Origin: Mitsuaria sp. GD03876
GTDB lineage: Bacteria; Pseudomonadota; Gammaproteobacteria; Burkholderiales; Burkholderiaceae_C
DNA length: 64,000 bases
Assembly: GCF_029840635.1 (NCBI RefSeq)
Contig: NZ_JAOCCU010000004.1
Location: 124,001-188,000, forward strand
Direction: 5' to 3'
Shown: piece after piece, positions 25,505 through 34,769 of the stretch
How positions within the stretch are numbered: the first letter of the stretch is position 1
How the letters are laid out: each line of letters opens with the position of its first letter
Position numbers and translations under genes: made by a program
Notes under the pieces: generated by a model
The model's database searches: none
Told to the model about the DNA's origin: nothing
The model's input: the letters and a program-made list of their open reading frames with translations, nothing else

Positions 25505-26563
25505 TCAAAGCAGCCCCGGCGTCATCCCCGTCCAGCGCTTGAACGAGCGCCGGAAGTTGCTCTTGTCGTTGAAGCCCAGCGAGCGCGCCACCGCCTCGCC
25601 GCGCTGGCCGCGCAGCGTCATCAGGTAGAGCGCGGCATGCGCGCGGACCTGGTCCAGTTGCGCCTGGTGGTGCGTGCCAAGCAGCGCCAGCTGGCGCTTG
25701 AGCGTCGCCGGGCTGATGCCGAAGCGCTGGGCGCTGCGCTCCAGCGACGGCGCGCCGCCGACTTCCGCCAGCAGGTGGTCGTAGAGCGCCGCGAGCTGGC
25801 CGCGCCAGCCGGCTTCCGGATCGGCGCCCTGCGCCAGCGCGCCCAGCGCCATCGCCGGCCGTCCCGCCTGGGCCGCCGGCCAGGGCGCGACCGCCTCGGC
25901 CAACGGCACCCGCATCGCATCGACCTGGCAGCCGAAGCGCAGGTCCGGCCCGAGATAGGCCGCGTGCTGCGACAGCTCGCGCGGCCGGGTGCGATTGAAG
26001 GAGAAGGCCCAGGGCAGCGTCCGGCCGCCGCCGAGCCATTGCGCCATCGCCACCACCGCGCTCATCTGCAGGTCCACCAGCAGCGGCTGCAGCGCCGGCG
26101 GCGCGCCGTTGGCCTCGGTCCAGACCAGCAGCAGCTCGTCGGCGGTCTCCACCAGGCGCGGCGTCAGCAGCGGCGACAGCCGCGCGGACCAGTCGCACAG
26201 CACGCGCAGCGCCTGGCGCAGGTCGGCCGCCTGCTGCAGCGCCTGGCTGGCCAAGCCGTAATGGCCCGGCAGGCTGAGTTGCCCGACGACGAACCCCACG
26301 TCCCGCGCCAGCGGCTGCAACGCCGCCAGCATCGACAGCAGCTGCCGCGGCGACAGCGCCTGCCCCGGCGTCACGCCGCAGCGGCCGAGCCACTCCGGCG
26401 CCTCGATCGCGCGGCTGCGGGCGAACTCGGCCAGCAGCGCGCCCTGGTAGGCCCAGGGGATGAAGGCGTGATCGGCGCCATACCGCGGCGCGGCGCGCGC
26501 CGGCAACGCCTGGCGCAGCGCGGCCAGGGCGTCGTCGGGCGCGCTCGCCGCCGGCAGGCTCAC
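25505..26563 (-). CDS. AraC family regulator, arabinose-binding-domain type
   Basis: This encodes 352 residues. The N-terminal ~250 form the 'AraC ligand-binding' all-alpha/beta type seen in OruR/ArgR-like regulators (e.g. VGQLSLPGHYGLASQALQQAADLRQALRVL). The C-terminal HTH has RFGISPATLKRQLALLGTHHQAQLDQVRAHAA and the strong second helix LGFNDKSNFRRSFKRWTGMTP. Its ATG overlaps the stop of the upstream GGDEF-like gene by four bases, so both are co-transcribed. Target genes are not obvious; the neighbour on the other side is also a regulator. Confidence 0.85.
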   Translation of the reverse strand: MSLPAASAPDDALAALRQALPARAAPRYGADHAFIPWAYQGALLAEFARSRAIEAPEWLGRCGVTPGQALSPRQLLSMLAALQPLARDVGFVVGQLSLPGHYGLASQALQQAADLRQALRVLCDWSARLSPLLTPRLVETADELLLVWTEANGAPPALQPLLVDLQMSAVVAMAQWLGGGRTLPWAFSFNRTRPRELSQHAAYLGPDLRFGCQVDAMRVPLAEAVAPWPAAQAGRPAMALGALAQGADPEAGWRGQLAALYDHLLAEVGGAPSLERSAQRFGISPATLKRQLALLGTHHQAQLDQVRAHAALYLMTLRGQRGEAVARSLGFNDKSNFRRSFKRWTGMTPGLL

Positions 26564-27453
26564 CGCAGCCGCTCCAGCAGGCGCAGCAGCTGCGCCTCGG
26601 CGTCCTCGTCCGGATCCAGCGGCGCGCTGGCCAGCCGCGCGCCCAGCCGGGCGCGGGTGCGGCCGTCGGCGCAGGGGTGCACATGCGCCGACAGCGCCGA
26701 CAGCAGGTCACCCGGCAGCGCGGCATCGGCCTGCGGCAGCAGCGCCACGAAACGGTCGGCGGCGTAGCGGCACAGCAGGTCGCCGCCGCGCAGTTGCAGC
26801 AGCAGCAGCGGGCCGGTGGCCTGCAGCAGGCGGTCGGCCTCGGCCAGCCCGTGCTGGCGCGCCAGCGCCGGCAGGTCCTGCCAGCCCAGCATCGCCAGCG
26901 TCGCCGGCGTGCCCAGCCGCTGTTGGTGGCGGATCTGGTCGAGCAGGTAGGCGCCGTCGCCGAGCTGCGTCAGGCCGTCGATCTGCGCGTGCTCGCGGTA
27001 GCCGCGCTCGCGGCCGGCGCGCAGCGCGTTCAGCGCGAGTTGCTCCTGGCGCCACAGGTGCAGGCCGAAGGTCAGGCCCACCATGCCCACCACATGGCAG
27101 GTCGACTCCATGCCCATCAGCAGCGTGTAGTCGCGCGGCAGCTTCCAGAACTCGTCCATCAGGTCGGCCCAGCCGCCCAGCAGCATCCCCGACAGCCCCA
27201 GGCACAGCCAGGTCGTGACGCGGCCGGCGGGCCGGCTCGCGCGCAGCTGCACCAGCCACAGCGCCAGCATCGCCACGATCGCGGACTCGCTGACGATGTC
27301 GATCCAGCGCCAGACGGCCATCGGCTTGGCCACGGCCCAGTAGCCGAAGGCCCAGGTAATGGCGGCCATCGCCAGCAGCAGCGCATGGCCGAAATGACGC
27401 GAACCCGCCACCGGCGCGAGCACCAGCGGCGGACGAGGCAGCACGAGTTTCAT
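26560..27453 (-). CDS. Membrane protein with degenerate GGDEF domain
   Basis: This encodes 297 residues. About five hydrophobic segments lie within residues 20-140 (e.g. ALLLAMAAITWAFGYWAVA, LCLGLSGMLLGGWADLMDEF). They are followed by a GGDEF-like fold (about 155-290: DGLTQLGDGAYLLDQI, LARQHGLAEADRLLQATG, FVALLPQ). The active-site signature is changed to AADRF, so diguanylate cyclase activity is unlikely. It may be a c-di-GMP-independent or signalling relic. A TAGCAT box lies 8 nt before its ATG, and the AraC-type gene follows with overlap. Confidence 0.75.
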   Translation of the reverse strand: MKLVLPRPPLVLAPVAGSRHFGHALLLAMAAITWAFGYWAVAKPMAVWRWIDIVSESAIVAMLALWLVQLRASRPAGRVTTWLCLGLSGMLLGGWADLMDEFWKLPRDYTLLMGMESTCHVVGMVGLTFGLHLWRQEQLALNALRAGRERGYREHAQIDGLTQLGDGAYLLDQIRHQQRLGTPATLAMLGWQDLPALARQHGLAEADRLLQATGPLLLLQLRGGDLLCRYAADRFVALLPQADAALPGDLLSALSAHVHPCADGRTRARLGARLASAPLDPDEDAEAQLLRLLERLR

Positions 27454-27461
27454 GGCGCGCG

Positions 27462-27467
27462 ATGCTA
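27462..27467 (-). promoter_or_regulatory. Putative -10 box for leaderless transcript of the GGDEF-like/AraC pair
   Basis: TAGCAT (minus strand) lies 8 nt before the ATG at 27453. Confidence 0.45.
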
Positions 27468-27585
27468 GGCAGCCTGTGTGACAGCCGCTGTCACACGCCG
27501 CGACGGGGGTCGGATCGGCTCACGAACGGTTTCGCCGCTTCACTCACCGCCCTCCCGTGGCTTGCCACATCGACCGGAGGGCTCC

Positions 27586-28944
27586 ATGCCAACCCGTTTG
27601 CGATTCCTGACTCCCCTCGCCGCCGCGCTGCTGATGCCGCTGGGCGCGTCCGCCGTCACCGCGATCCCGCCGGACGCGGCGGCCGCCTCGGCGACCTGCG
27701 GCGGCGAGGCCATGCCCACCGACCTGGAACCCCGATTCCATCTGACCTGCGCGCTGGACCAGGGCATCCAGCCCGGCCTGGACACCGACCAGGCGCCGCG
27801 CATCGCGGAGGCGCTCCAGGCGCTGGCCACGCAGGATCCGCCGCGCGGGCTCTTCTTCCCGGCGGGACGCTACGTCGTCGCCCATCCGCTCGCGCTGCGC
27901 ACCGGCAACGTCCTGGTGGGCAGCCGCCTGCGCGGTGGCGCGACGCAGTTCGTCAACCCGGGCGCCCGGACCGTCTCGATCACGAAGGGCTTCCACAGCG
28001 CGAAGCGGATCCTGGTCGAAGGCCTGGTGCTGGACAACATCGCGCTGGCCGTGGCGGGCGACGCGACCGGCGACGACGGATGGGTCGTCCGCTACAACGG
28101 CCTGCGCGCGACGCGCTCGGCCGATCCGCAGATCCTGCTGTCGAGCGGCACGCAGACGGTCCAGGGCAACGTGCTGTGGCGGACCGCCGAGCATCCCGGC
28201 GTGGGCGTGCGCATCGCCGGCGGCGATGGCTCGACGGTGCGGGGCAATCTGATCGGCGCGGCGGCGCCGGCGGCGGGAGACCGCTTCGTCGATGCCCGCA
28301 CGAGGCGCCTGCTGACGACCTTGGCCCAACTGCCGCTGCCCGATGGCCACGCGCCCCCGCCGGCACCCGAGCGCGGGCATTACACGGACGCGATCGCGTC
28401 GGAAGCCGGCCCGACGCAGCTTCGCGTCGAGCGCAACGACGTCGCCCTGAGCGCGTCGACCGCGGCGGCCGGTGACGCCACGCTCCGCCACGCGGCGCTG
28501 TTCATCCGGCCGGATCGGCTGGCGCTGTCCAAGAACCGCTTCTCGGATCCGACGGCGTCGGGCCTGACGCGGGCGACGCTGCAATCGCCGGTCGATGCGC
28601 TGGTCCGCGGCAACGTGATGCGCGGCGTCGACCTGCACATCGACGCCGCGCCCGCGACGCCGGCGACGCCGACCAAACGCACCCGCGTGCGCGGCAACAC
28701 CTTCCTGCAAGCGGTCGCGGAGACCTCGCTGATCGCGACCGGCTGGAGCGACACCGACACGACGCCGAGCGACCTCGCGTTCACCGGCAACACCTTCGTG
28801 CTGGTGCCGCCCGGCACCTGCCTGCTGCGGGCGCCCTTGCCGCCGCTGGGCGATGGCGCCTTCAGCGAATCGGACACCACCGCCGTCGCGCCCAGCGTCT
28901 TGCTGACCTGCGGCCTGGCGCATCGGGAGACGGCGGCGCCCTGA
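27586..28944 (+). CDS. Exported parallel beta-helix protein
   Basis: This encodes 452 residues. ATG 27586 is chosen because GGAGG lies just upstream and a typical signal peptide follows (MPTRLRFLTPLAAALLMPLG, cleavage near ASA). The mature protein has repeated short segments such as GNVLVGSRLRGG, RVRGNTFLQ and LAFTGNTFVLV, as in right-handed beta-helices of pectate-lyase-like proteins, but I see no catalytic motif. A cysteine pair may close the N-terminus (ATCGGE, HLTCAL). Function unknown; a carbohydrate-active or surface role is only inferred from the fold. Confidence 0.6.
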   Translation: MPTRLRFLTPLAAALLMPLGASAVTAIPPDAAAASATCGGEAMPTDLEPRFHLTCALDQGIQPGLDTDQAPRIAEALQALATQDPPRGLFFPAGRYVVAHPLALRTGNVLVGSRLRGGATQFVNPGARTVSITKGFHSAKRILVEGLVLDNIALAVAGDATGDDGWVVRYNGLRATRSADPQILLSSGTQTVQGNVLWRTAEHPGVGVRIAGGDGSTVRGNLIGAAAPAAGDRFVDARTRRLLTTLAQLPLPDGHAPPPAPERGHYTDAIASEAGPTQLRVERNDVALSASTAAAGDATLRHAALFIRPDRLALSKNRFSDPTASGLTRATLQSPVDALVRGNVMRGVDLHIDAAPATPATPTKRTRVRGNTFLQAVAETSLIATGWSDTDTTPSDLAFTGNTFVLVPPGTCLLRAPLPPLGDGAFSESDTTAVAPSVLLTCGLAHRETAAP

Positions 28945-29100
28945 CGCGGCTTTCCGGCCACACGGGGGTCATTCCGGCTCACCGCGCGCCTCGTCCGGAG
29001 CCATCCGCGCCGGGGCGCGCCGAGAATGCCGCGCTGTCACGGACCCGCCATCCGCGGTTCCTAACGTGCGCCGCCATTCGTGACTCACCGGAACCGCCCC

Positions 29101-31695
29101 ATGCGCACGCCGCCCCGCCCCACCCTGCTCGCCCTGTGCCTGTCCAGCCTGTTCGCCGCCACGCCGGCGCTCGCCCAGCAGGCCACCGACGCCAAACCCG
29201 ATCCCAAGGCCGACACCCGGACTGACAACCGGACCGACGCCGCCAAGGACCCGAAGGACGCCAAGGACGCCCGCGCCGACGCCCGCAAGCTCGAGACCGT
29301 CGTGACCGTCGGCCAGGCCGCGGCGCTGCGCTCGGCGCTGGACAAGCAAAGCGCCGCGCAAGGCATCGTCAACGTCGTGCATGCCGACGGCATCGGCCAG
29401 CTGCCCGACAACAACGCCGCCGAGGCGCTGGCCCGCATGCCGGGCGTGTCCGTCGAGCGCGACCAGGGCGAGGGCCGCTTCATCCGCGTGCGCGGCCTGG
29501 GCCCGGACTACAACGCCGTCAACATCAACGGCGCGCTGACGCCGGCCTCCGAGTCCGACCGCCGCGCGCCGGGCCTGGACCTGGTGCCCGCGGGCCTGAT
29601 CCGCTCGCTGGAGGTGCAGAAGACGCTGACGCCGGACCAGGACGCCAACTCGCTGGGCGGCACGGTGACGGTGCGCACGCTCAGCGCCTTCGACCAGCCG
29701 GGCCGGCTGTTCACGCTGGAGCTCGGCGGCAACTACGACGCCAACGCGGGCAAGACCAAGCCGCGCGGCTCGGTCGCCTTCGCCGACCGTTTCGCCGACG
29801 GCAAGCTGGGCGTGGCGGTGGCGCTGTCCGGCGACCAGCGCCGTTTCGCCAGCGACAACGTCGAGACCGGCGGCGACTGGGACGGCGGCAAGCTGGGCAG
29901 CTTCGAGCTGCGCCGCTACACGATCACCCGCGAGCGCCTGGGCGCCGCGCTCAACCTGGACTTCAAGCCCGACGAGGCCTCGCTGGTCTACCTGCGCAGC
30001 TTCAGCAGCCGCTTCACCGACCAGGAGAACCGCCAGTCGATGAAGGTCGCCTTCGACGAGCCGCAGGCCCCCGGCGAGACCGGCGAGGGCACCGTCAGCC
30101 GCGGGCTGAAGGCGCGCAAGGAGATCAACACCTCCAGCGCGGTCGTGCTCGGCACCGAGCTGTCGCGCGGCGACTGGAAGTTCTGGGGCGAAGCCGGCGT
30201 CGGCCGCGCCAGCGAGCGCAAGCCCGACACGCTGGCGTCGTCGGCGTTCGAGGCCGACTTCGCCGGCCTGGGCTACACCGACACCGCCAAGCCGATGCCG
30301 CTCGCGGTCGCCGGCCTGGGCGACGCGTCGAAGTACGTCTTCAACAAGGCCAAGATCGAGAAGAGCTCGGCCACCGACCGCGTGCGCCATGCCAAGGCCG
30401 ACGTGCAGCGCGAGTTCGATGTCGCCGGCTGGGACGTCGATGTCAAGACCGGCCTGAAGGCGACGCGCCGCGACAAGGACAACGAGCAGGAGACCTACGC
30501 CCCGAGCGCCAAGGTGCTGAAGAAGGCGCCGTACAACGTGCCCTCGTCGCAGCTGGGCCTGGGCGGCTACGTCGGCGGCGACGCGGTCGACTACCCGTGG
30601 ACCTCGTTCGGCCCCGGCATCGACGCCGACAAGCTGCGCGGCCTCTACGGCAACCGCGACCTGAACGCGTTCCGCGACGCGGTCGATTCGACGGTCAACG
30701 ACTTCGGCATGAAGGAGCGCACCGACGCCGGTTACCTGCAGGCGACGCTCGAGCAGGGCGGCACGCAATGGCTGGTCGGCGTGCGCCACGAGCGCGTGCG
30801 CTTCACCGCCGACGGCACCGCGTGGAAGGACGGCGTGTTGAGCCCGGTGCACCAGGAGAGCCGGTCGCGCCATTGGCTGCCGGCGCTGCTGCTGCGCCAG
30901 AAGCTCAGCGAGGGCCTGGTGCTGCGCGCGGCGCTGACGCACTCGGTGGTGCGGCCGGCCTTCGGCCAACTGAGCCCCGGCGTGACGGTGGACGGCGACG
31001 AGGCGACGGTCGGCAATCCGACGCTCAAGCCGCTGCGCGCGCGCAACCTGGACCTCGGGCTGGAACAGCGCCTGGGCCGCGACGGCGCACTGTCGGCCTA
31101 CGTGTTCCACAAGAAGATCCGCGACTTCGCGTTCCAGACCGACCTGGCCGGCACGCCGGGCTGGGAGGCCTTCAGCCATGTCGAGTCCTTCGCCAACGGC
31201 GGCGACGCGACGGTGCGCGGCGTCGAGCTGTCCTGGAGCCAGGCGCTGAGCACGCTGCCGGCGCCGTGGAACGGGCTGGTGGTCGGCGCCAACGGCAGCT
31301 TCGTGCGCTCCCGCGCGACGATCGGCGGCTTCGACGACGGCCAGTTCGTCAGCCGCCGGATCGCGCTGCCGAGCCAGTCCAACCGCAGCATCAACCTGAG
31401 CCTGGGCTGGGAGTCGCCGGCCTTCGGCGCGCGCGTCGCGCTGAACCACAAGTCGCCCTACCTGCTGGAGGTCGGCAACGTGCTGGACGCGTCGCAGGAC
31501 CGCAAGGTCGACACGCAGAACCAGGTCGACGCGTCGATGCGCATCCAGCTCACCAAGCAGCTGCAGCTGAACCTGGAGGCGCTGAACCTGGGCAACGAGC
31601 GCTACTACGTCTACCAGGGCAGCAAGGCCTTCAACACGCAGTACGAGCAGTACGGCCGCGCCTACAAGGTGAGCCTGAAGCTGGCGATGTTCTGA
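29101..31695 (+). CDS. TonB-dependent receptor, phytase-linked
   Basis: This encodes 864 residues. The signal peptide MRTPPRPTLLALCLSSLFAA (cleaved near ALAQ) is followed by an Asp/Lys/Thr-rich stretch. The plug domain has QLPDNNAAEALARMPGVSVERDQGEG and FIRVRGLGPDYNAVNING, the class typical of large TonB receptors for sugar-like substrates. The rest is a 22-strand barrel ending in a terminal aromatic (LKLAMF). The phytase gene starts 14 nt after its stop behind a strong GAGGAGG, so they form one operon. Import of phytate or its inositol phosphate products across the outer membrane is the likely role (inference). Confidence 0.88.
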   Translation: MRTPPRPTLLALCLSSLFAATPALAQQATDAKPDPKADTRTDNRTDAAKDPKDAKDARADARKLETVVTVGQAAALRSALDKQSAAQGIVNVVHADGIGQLPDNNAAEALARMPGVSVERDQGEGRFIRVRGLGPDYNAVNINGALTPASESDRRAPGLDLVPAGLIRSLEVQKTLTPDQDANSLGGTVTVRTLSAFDQPGRLFTLELGGNYDANAGKTKPRGSVAFADRFADGKLGVAVALSGDQRRFASDNVETGGDWDGGKLGSFELRRYTITRERLGAALNLDFKPDEASLVYLRSFSSRFTDQENRQSMKVAFDEPQAPGETGEGTVSRGLKARKEINTSSAVVLGTELSRGDWKFWGEAGVGRASERKPDTLASSAFEADFAGLGYTDTAKPMPLAVAGLGDASKYVFNKAKIEKSSATDRVRHAKADVQREFDVAGWDVDVKTGLKATRRDKDNEQETYAPSAKVLKKAPYNVPSSQLGLGGYVGGDAVDYPWTSFGPGIDADKLRGLYGNRDLNAFRDAVDSTVNDFGMKERTDAGYLQATLEQGGTQWLVGVRHERVRFTADGTAWKDGVLSPVHQESRSRHWLPALLLRQKLSEGLVLRAALTHSVVRPAFGQLSPGVTVDGDEATVGNPTLKPLRARNLDLGLEQRLGRDGALSAYVFHKKIRDFAFQTDLAGTPGWEAFSHVESFANGGDATVRGVELSWSQALSTLPAPWNGLVVGANGSFVRSRATIGGFDDGQFVSRRIALPSQSNRSINLSLGWESPAFGARVALNHKSPYLLEVGNVLDASQDRKVDTQNQVDASMRIQLTKQLQLNLEALNLGNERYYVYQGSKAFNTQYEQYGRAYKVSLKLAMF

Positions 31696-31709
31696 GGAGG
31701 ACGCGCGTG

Positions 31710-33407
31710 ATGTCGATGATGAAACACAAGACGATGGCGGCGGCCCTGGCGCTGGCGGCGGCCTTCGGCGCGCAGGCCGCGCCGGTGCTCGAGCTCGGCA
31801 AGGGCGGGCTGAAGCTGCTCGACGCGAAGGGGCAGGCGCTGGATGAATTCGGCGTCCGCGCCAAGCGCTGGGACCGGCGCCAGCTCGCCGACGGCACGAC
31901 GGTGGCGCTGCTGCAGGACGCCGACACCGGCGCGCTGCGGCTGATCGAAGTCCGCGGCGCCCAGTTGCACGAACGCGCGCGCTGGGCCGGACCGGCCTTC
32001 GACGTGGAGGCCGTCTGCCTGTACCTGGAGCCGCGCCAACAGACGCTGCAGGCCTTCCTGCTGGGCAGCGATGGCCTGGCCGAGCAGTGGTTGCTGGTCG
32101 ACCCGCCGGCGGCGCCGGGAGCGGCGACGGGTCGAGCCACGGGCCAGCCGACCGGCTCGAGGCGCGCGCTGGCGACTGGCCAGGCGGCGGGGGCGGTCCA
32201 GCCGGGCCCCGCCGCCGGGCAGGTGCTGCGGCAACTGGCGACGGTGCCGGATGCCAAGGGCTGCACGGTGCGCGACGACGAGGCGACGCTGTTCGTCGCG
32301 GAGGCCGAAGTGGGCCTGTGGGCCTTCGAGGCCGATGCCGAGAGGGCCGGCCGGACCCTGGTCGCGCCGGGCCTGGCGCCGCAGGACATGGCGCTGTGGC
32401 TGGAGGCGCGCGCGCCGCGGCCGCAGCCGGCGATCCCGGTGGCGATGCCGTCGGCGCAGACCGAGCCGGTGCGCGGCGGCGGCGACGCGGCGGACGATCC
32501 GGCGATCTGGGTGCATCCGACGCAGCCGGCCAGGAGCCGGATCCTGGGCACCGACAAGAAGCGCGGCCTGGCGGTCTACGACCTGCAGGGCCGCGAGACG
32601 CAGTTCCTGCCGGTGGGCCGCATCAACAACGTCGACCTGCGCCAGCGCGTGCGCTACGACGGCCGCGACTGGGACCTGGCGGTGGCGACGCAGCGCGACC
32701 GGCACAGCGTGGTGCTGTTCGGCATCGACGGCGCGGGCCGTGTCTCGACGCTGGCGGAGTTGCCGACGGGGCTGGAGGACGTCTACGGCGTCTGCAGCGC
32801 GCGCAATCCGGCGGGCGGACTGGACGTGTTCGTCAACGACAAGGACGGCCGGCTGCTGCAGATGCGCCTGACGCGCCGCGGCGGCGCGTGGTCGGCGGAC
32901 ACGGTGGCCTCGCTGAAGCTGGCGAGCCAGCCCGAGGGCTGCGTGGCCGACGAGGCCGGCCGGCAGTTCTTCGTCGGCGAGGAGAAACGCGGCCTGTGGC
33001 GCGTGGCGTTGGATGCCGACGGCCGGCTGGGTGACCTGTCGCTGATCCTGCCGGTGGGCGAGGTGCTGCATGCCGACGTCGAGGGCATGGCGGTGCACCG
33101 CGGGCCGAAGGGCGCGTGGCTGGTGGTGTCCTCGCAGGGCAACGACAGCTACGTGGTGCTGGACGCGGACGCGCCGCACGCGGTGAAGGGGCGCTTCCGC
33201 GTCGGCCTGAACCCGGCGCGCGGCATCGACGCGGCGTCGGAGACGGACGGGCTGGACGTGACCTCCGCGTCGCTCGGCGGGGAGTACGGCGAAGGCCTGC
33301 TGGTGGTCCAGGACGGCCACAAGCGCTGGCCGATGGGACGGCAGAACTTCAAGCTGGTGCCGTGGGGGGAGGTGGTACGAGTGATCGGGGGTCAATCGGC
33401 TCGATGA
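31710..33407 (+). CDS. 3-phytase, dual-domain beta-propeller
   Basis: This encodes 565 residues with a signal peptide (MAAALALAAAFGAQA). The C-terminal domain (about 245-560) is a beta-propeller phytase: GGGDAADDPAIWVHPTQPA, GTDKKRGLAVYDLQG, NNVDLRQRV, YGVCSA, DVEGMAV and SQGNDSYVVLD carry the acidic calcium- and phosphate-binding residues. The N-terminal domain (about 25-235) looks like an incomplete propeller, as in known dual-domain phytases. A low-complexity Gly/Ala/Thr insert near 120-150 interrupts it. The enzyme should remove phosphate from phytate in the periplasm. GTG 31707 immediately before the ATG is an alternative start. Confidence 0.88.
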   Translation: MSMMKHKTMAAALALAAAFGAQAAPVLELGKGGLKLLDAKGQALDEFGVRAKRWDRRQLADGTTVALLQDADTGALRLIEVRGAQLHERARWAGPAFDVEAVCLYLEPRQQTLQAFLLGSDGLAEQWLLVDPPAAPGAATGRATGQPTGSRRALATGQAAGAVQPGPAAGQVLRQLATVPDAKGCTVRDDEATLFVAEAEVGLWAFEADAERAGRTLVAPGLAPQDMALWLEARAPRPQPAIPVAMPSAQTEPVRGGGDAADDPAIWVHPTQPARSRILGTDKKRGLAVYDLQGRETQFLPVGRINNVDLRQRVRYDGRDWDLAVATQRDRHSVVLFGIDGAGRVSTLAELPTGLEDVYGVCSARNPAGGLDVFVNDKDGRLLQMRLTRRGGAWSADTVASLKLASQPEGCVADEAGRQFFVGEEKRGLWRVALDADGRLGDLSLILPVGEVLHADVEGMAVHRGPKGAWLVVSSQGNDSYVVLDADAPHAVKGRFRVGLNPARGIDAASETDGLDVTSASLGGEYGEGLLVVQDGHKRWPMGRQNFKLVPWGEVVRVIGGQSAR

Positions 33408-33446
33408 TCGAGATCCCGGCATCCAGGCACGGATGTCGGGGTCCAT

Positions 33447-34769
33447 ATGCCATCGCAGATTCTTCAAGCTCACCTTCATTTGCCGGAAGGCGGCCTCCGA
33501 CCTGTTGCGCACCTGACCCGGTGCGAGGACCAATTGCGGGTGATCTTCGACGACGACTACGTCGCCGATCCCATCAGACCCACGTTGTCGTTGTCGTACC
33601 CCTTCGACGCGGAGCCGGCAGACAACGTGCTACCCATGGCGGCCTCCCACTGGCTTGCCCGTGCCGATCGCCATTGGCCCGCCTACTTTAGGAATCTGCT
33701 GCCCGAGGGCTCGAATCGCGTCCGCCTCTCGCGAGTGCGCGAATGCACGGAGGACGATGAGTTCGAACTGCTCGCCGCAGGCGGCCGTGACCTGATCGGA
33801 GCCCTTGAAATCACTCCCGTCGACCCAGGAAGCGCATTGCCAACATGCGTGATGGCAGCCCTCGTCGACTCGGACGCCGGAGGATCGATCGATCCAGTAG
33901 TCCCGCCAATCGACGACGCCGCACTGCTTCCCGGCGTCGTGATCAAGTTCTCCGCGATCCGGGATGGCCGGCGCTACACGGTCAAGCATCGCGGGCAGGC
34001 GGGTTCATACATCCTGAAGTTGCCGACGGCCACGCATCCGGACCTTGTCGAGAACGAGTTCACCGGCTATCGCCTGTGCGCCGCGCTCGGCATCGACTGC
34101 GCGGAGGCGGCCATCGTCCGAAGCGCCGATGTCGACGTGGCCGAGCGGATTCCGTTCGACCGCGTCCTCAGCGTCAAGCGATTCGACCGCGCCGGGATCA
34201 CGCGCGACGACGGCTCGACCGCGTCGCGACGCGTGCACTTCGAGGAGCTGTGCCAGGCGCTCAACCGGCCGCCGATGCGGAAGTACTCGAAGGACCTGCG
34301 CGACTACGCCGCCATGCTGGGCATGCTCCAGGCCTTTTCAGACCGCCGCGTGCGCGACCTCGAGGACTTCATCGCCCGTTTCGTGGCGTTCATCCTCATG
34401 GGCAACTGCGACGCGCATCTGAAGAACTGGGGTTTCGTCTATCCGGACGGGCGGCGTCCCCGACTCGCGCCGGTCTATGACCCGGTCTGCGTCGCCGCGC
34501 TCTTCAAGGCGGACGATCCTCGCTACCTCAGCCACAACCGCGCGGCCGACGCGGCGATCCGCGCCATCGATGAACAGGCGCTGGAAACGATGCTTCGACA
34601 GGCCGCGCTGCCGTCGACGCTGCGCGCCAAGCTGATGCGACGTGCACGCGACACGGTACTTCAGGCACGGGCGCTGTGGCCCGGGATACTCGCGGACGCC
34701 CCGCGGGCCGTGCGGGACACGGTGCTGGCACGGCTCGACGACGGCACCGCCTTGTCAGCGCTGCGGTGA
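33447..34769 (+). CDS. HipA-like serine/threonine kinase toxin
   Basis: This encodes 440 residues. The N-terminal HipA domain (RPTLSLSYPFD, NLLPEGSNR) is followed by a linker and the kinase-like C-domain: GQAGSYILKLP, a lysine-bearing ATP loop; RFDR; and the catalytic/metal motif GNCDAHLKNWGF near 318 with APVYDPV behind it. HipA kinases phosphorylate GltX and cause persistence. The usual upstream partner hipB is missing: only 39 bases separate it from the phytase gene. Base use is a little less GC-rich than neighbours (e.g. TACTTTAGGAAT near 33684), hinting at transfer. The stop overlaps the GNAT gene start. Confidence 0.82.
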   Translation: MPSQILQAHLHLPEGGLRPVAHLTRCEDQLRVIFDDDYVADPIRPTLSLSYPFDAEPADNVLPMAASHWLARADRHWPAYFRNLLPEGSNRVRLSRVRECTEDDEFELLAAGGRDLIGALEITPVDPGSALPTCVMAALVDSDAGGSIDPVVPPIDDAALLPGVVIKFSAIRDGRRYTVKHRGQAGSYILKLPTATHPDLVENEFTGYRLCAALGIDCAEAAIVRSADVDVAERIPFDRVLSVKRFDRAGITRDDGSTASRRVHFEELCQALNRPPMRKYSKDLRDYAAMLGMLQAFSDRRVRDLEDFIARFVAFILMGNCDAHLKNWGFVYPDGRRPRLAPVYDPVCVAALFKADDPRYLSHNRAADAAIRAIDEQALETMLRQAALPSTLRAKLMRRARDTVLQARALWPGILADAPRAVRDTVLARLDDGTALSALR

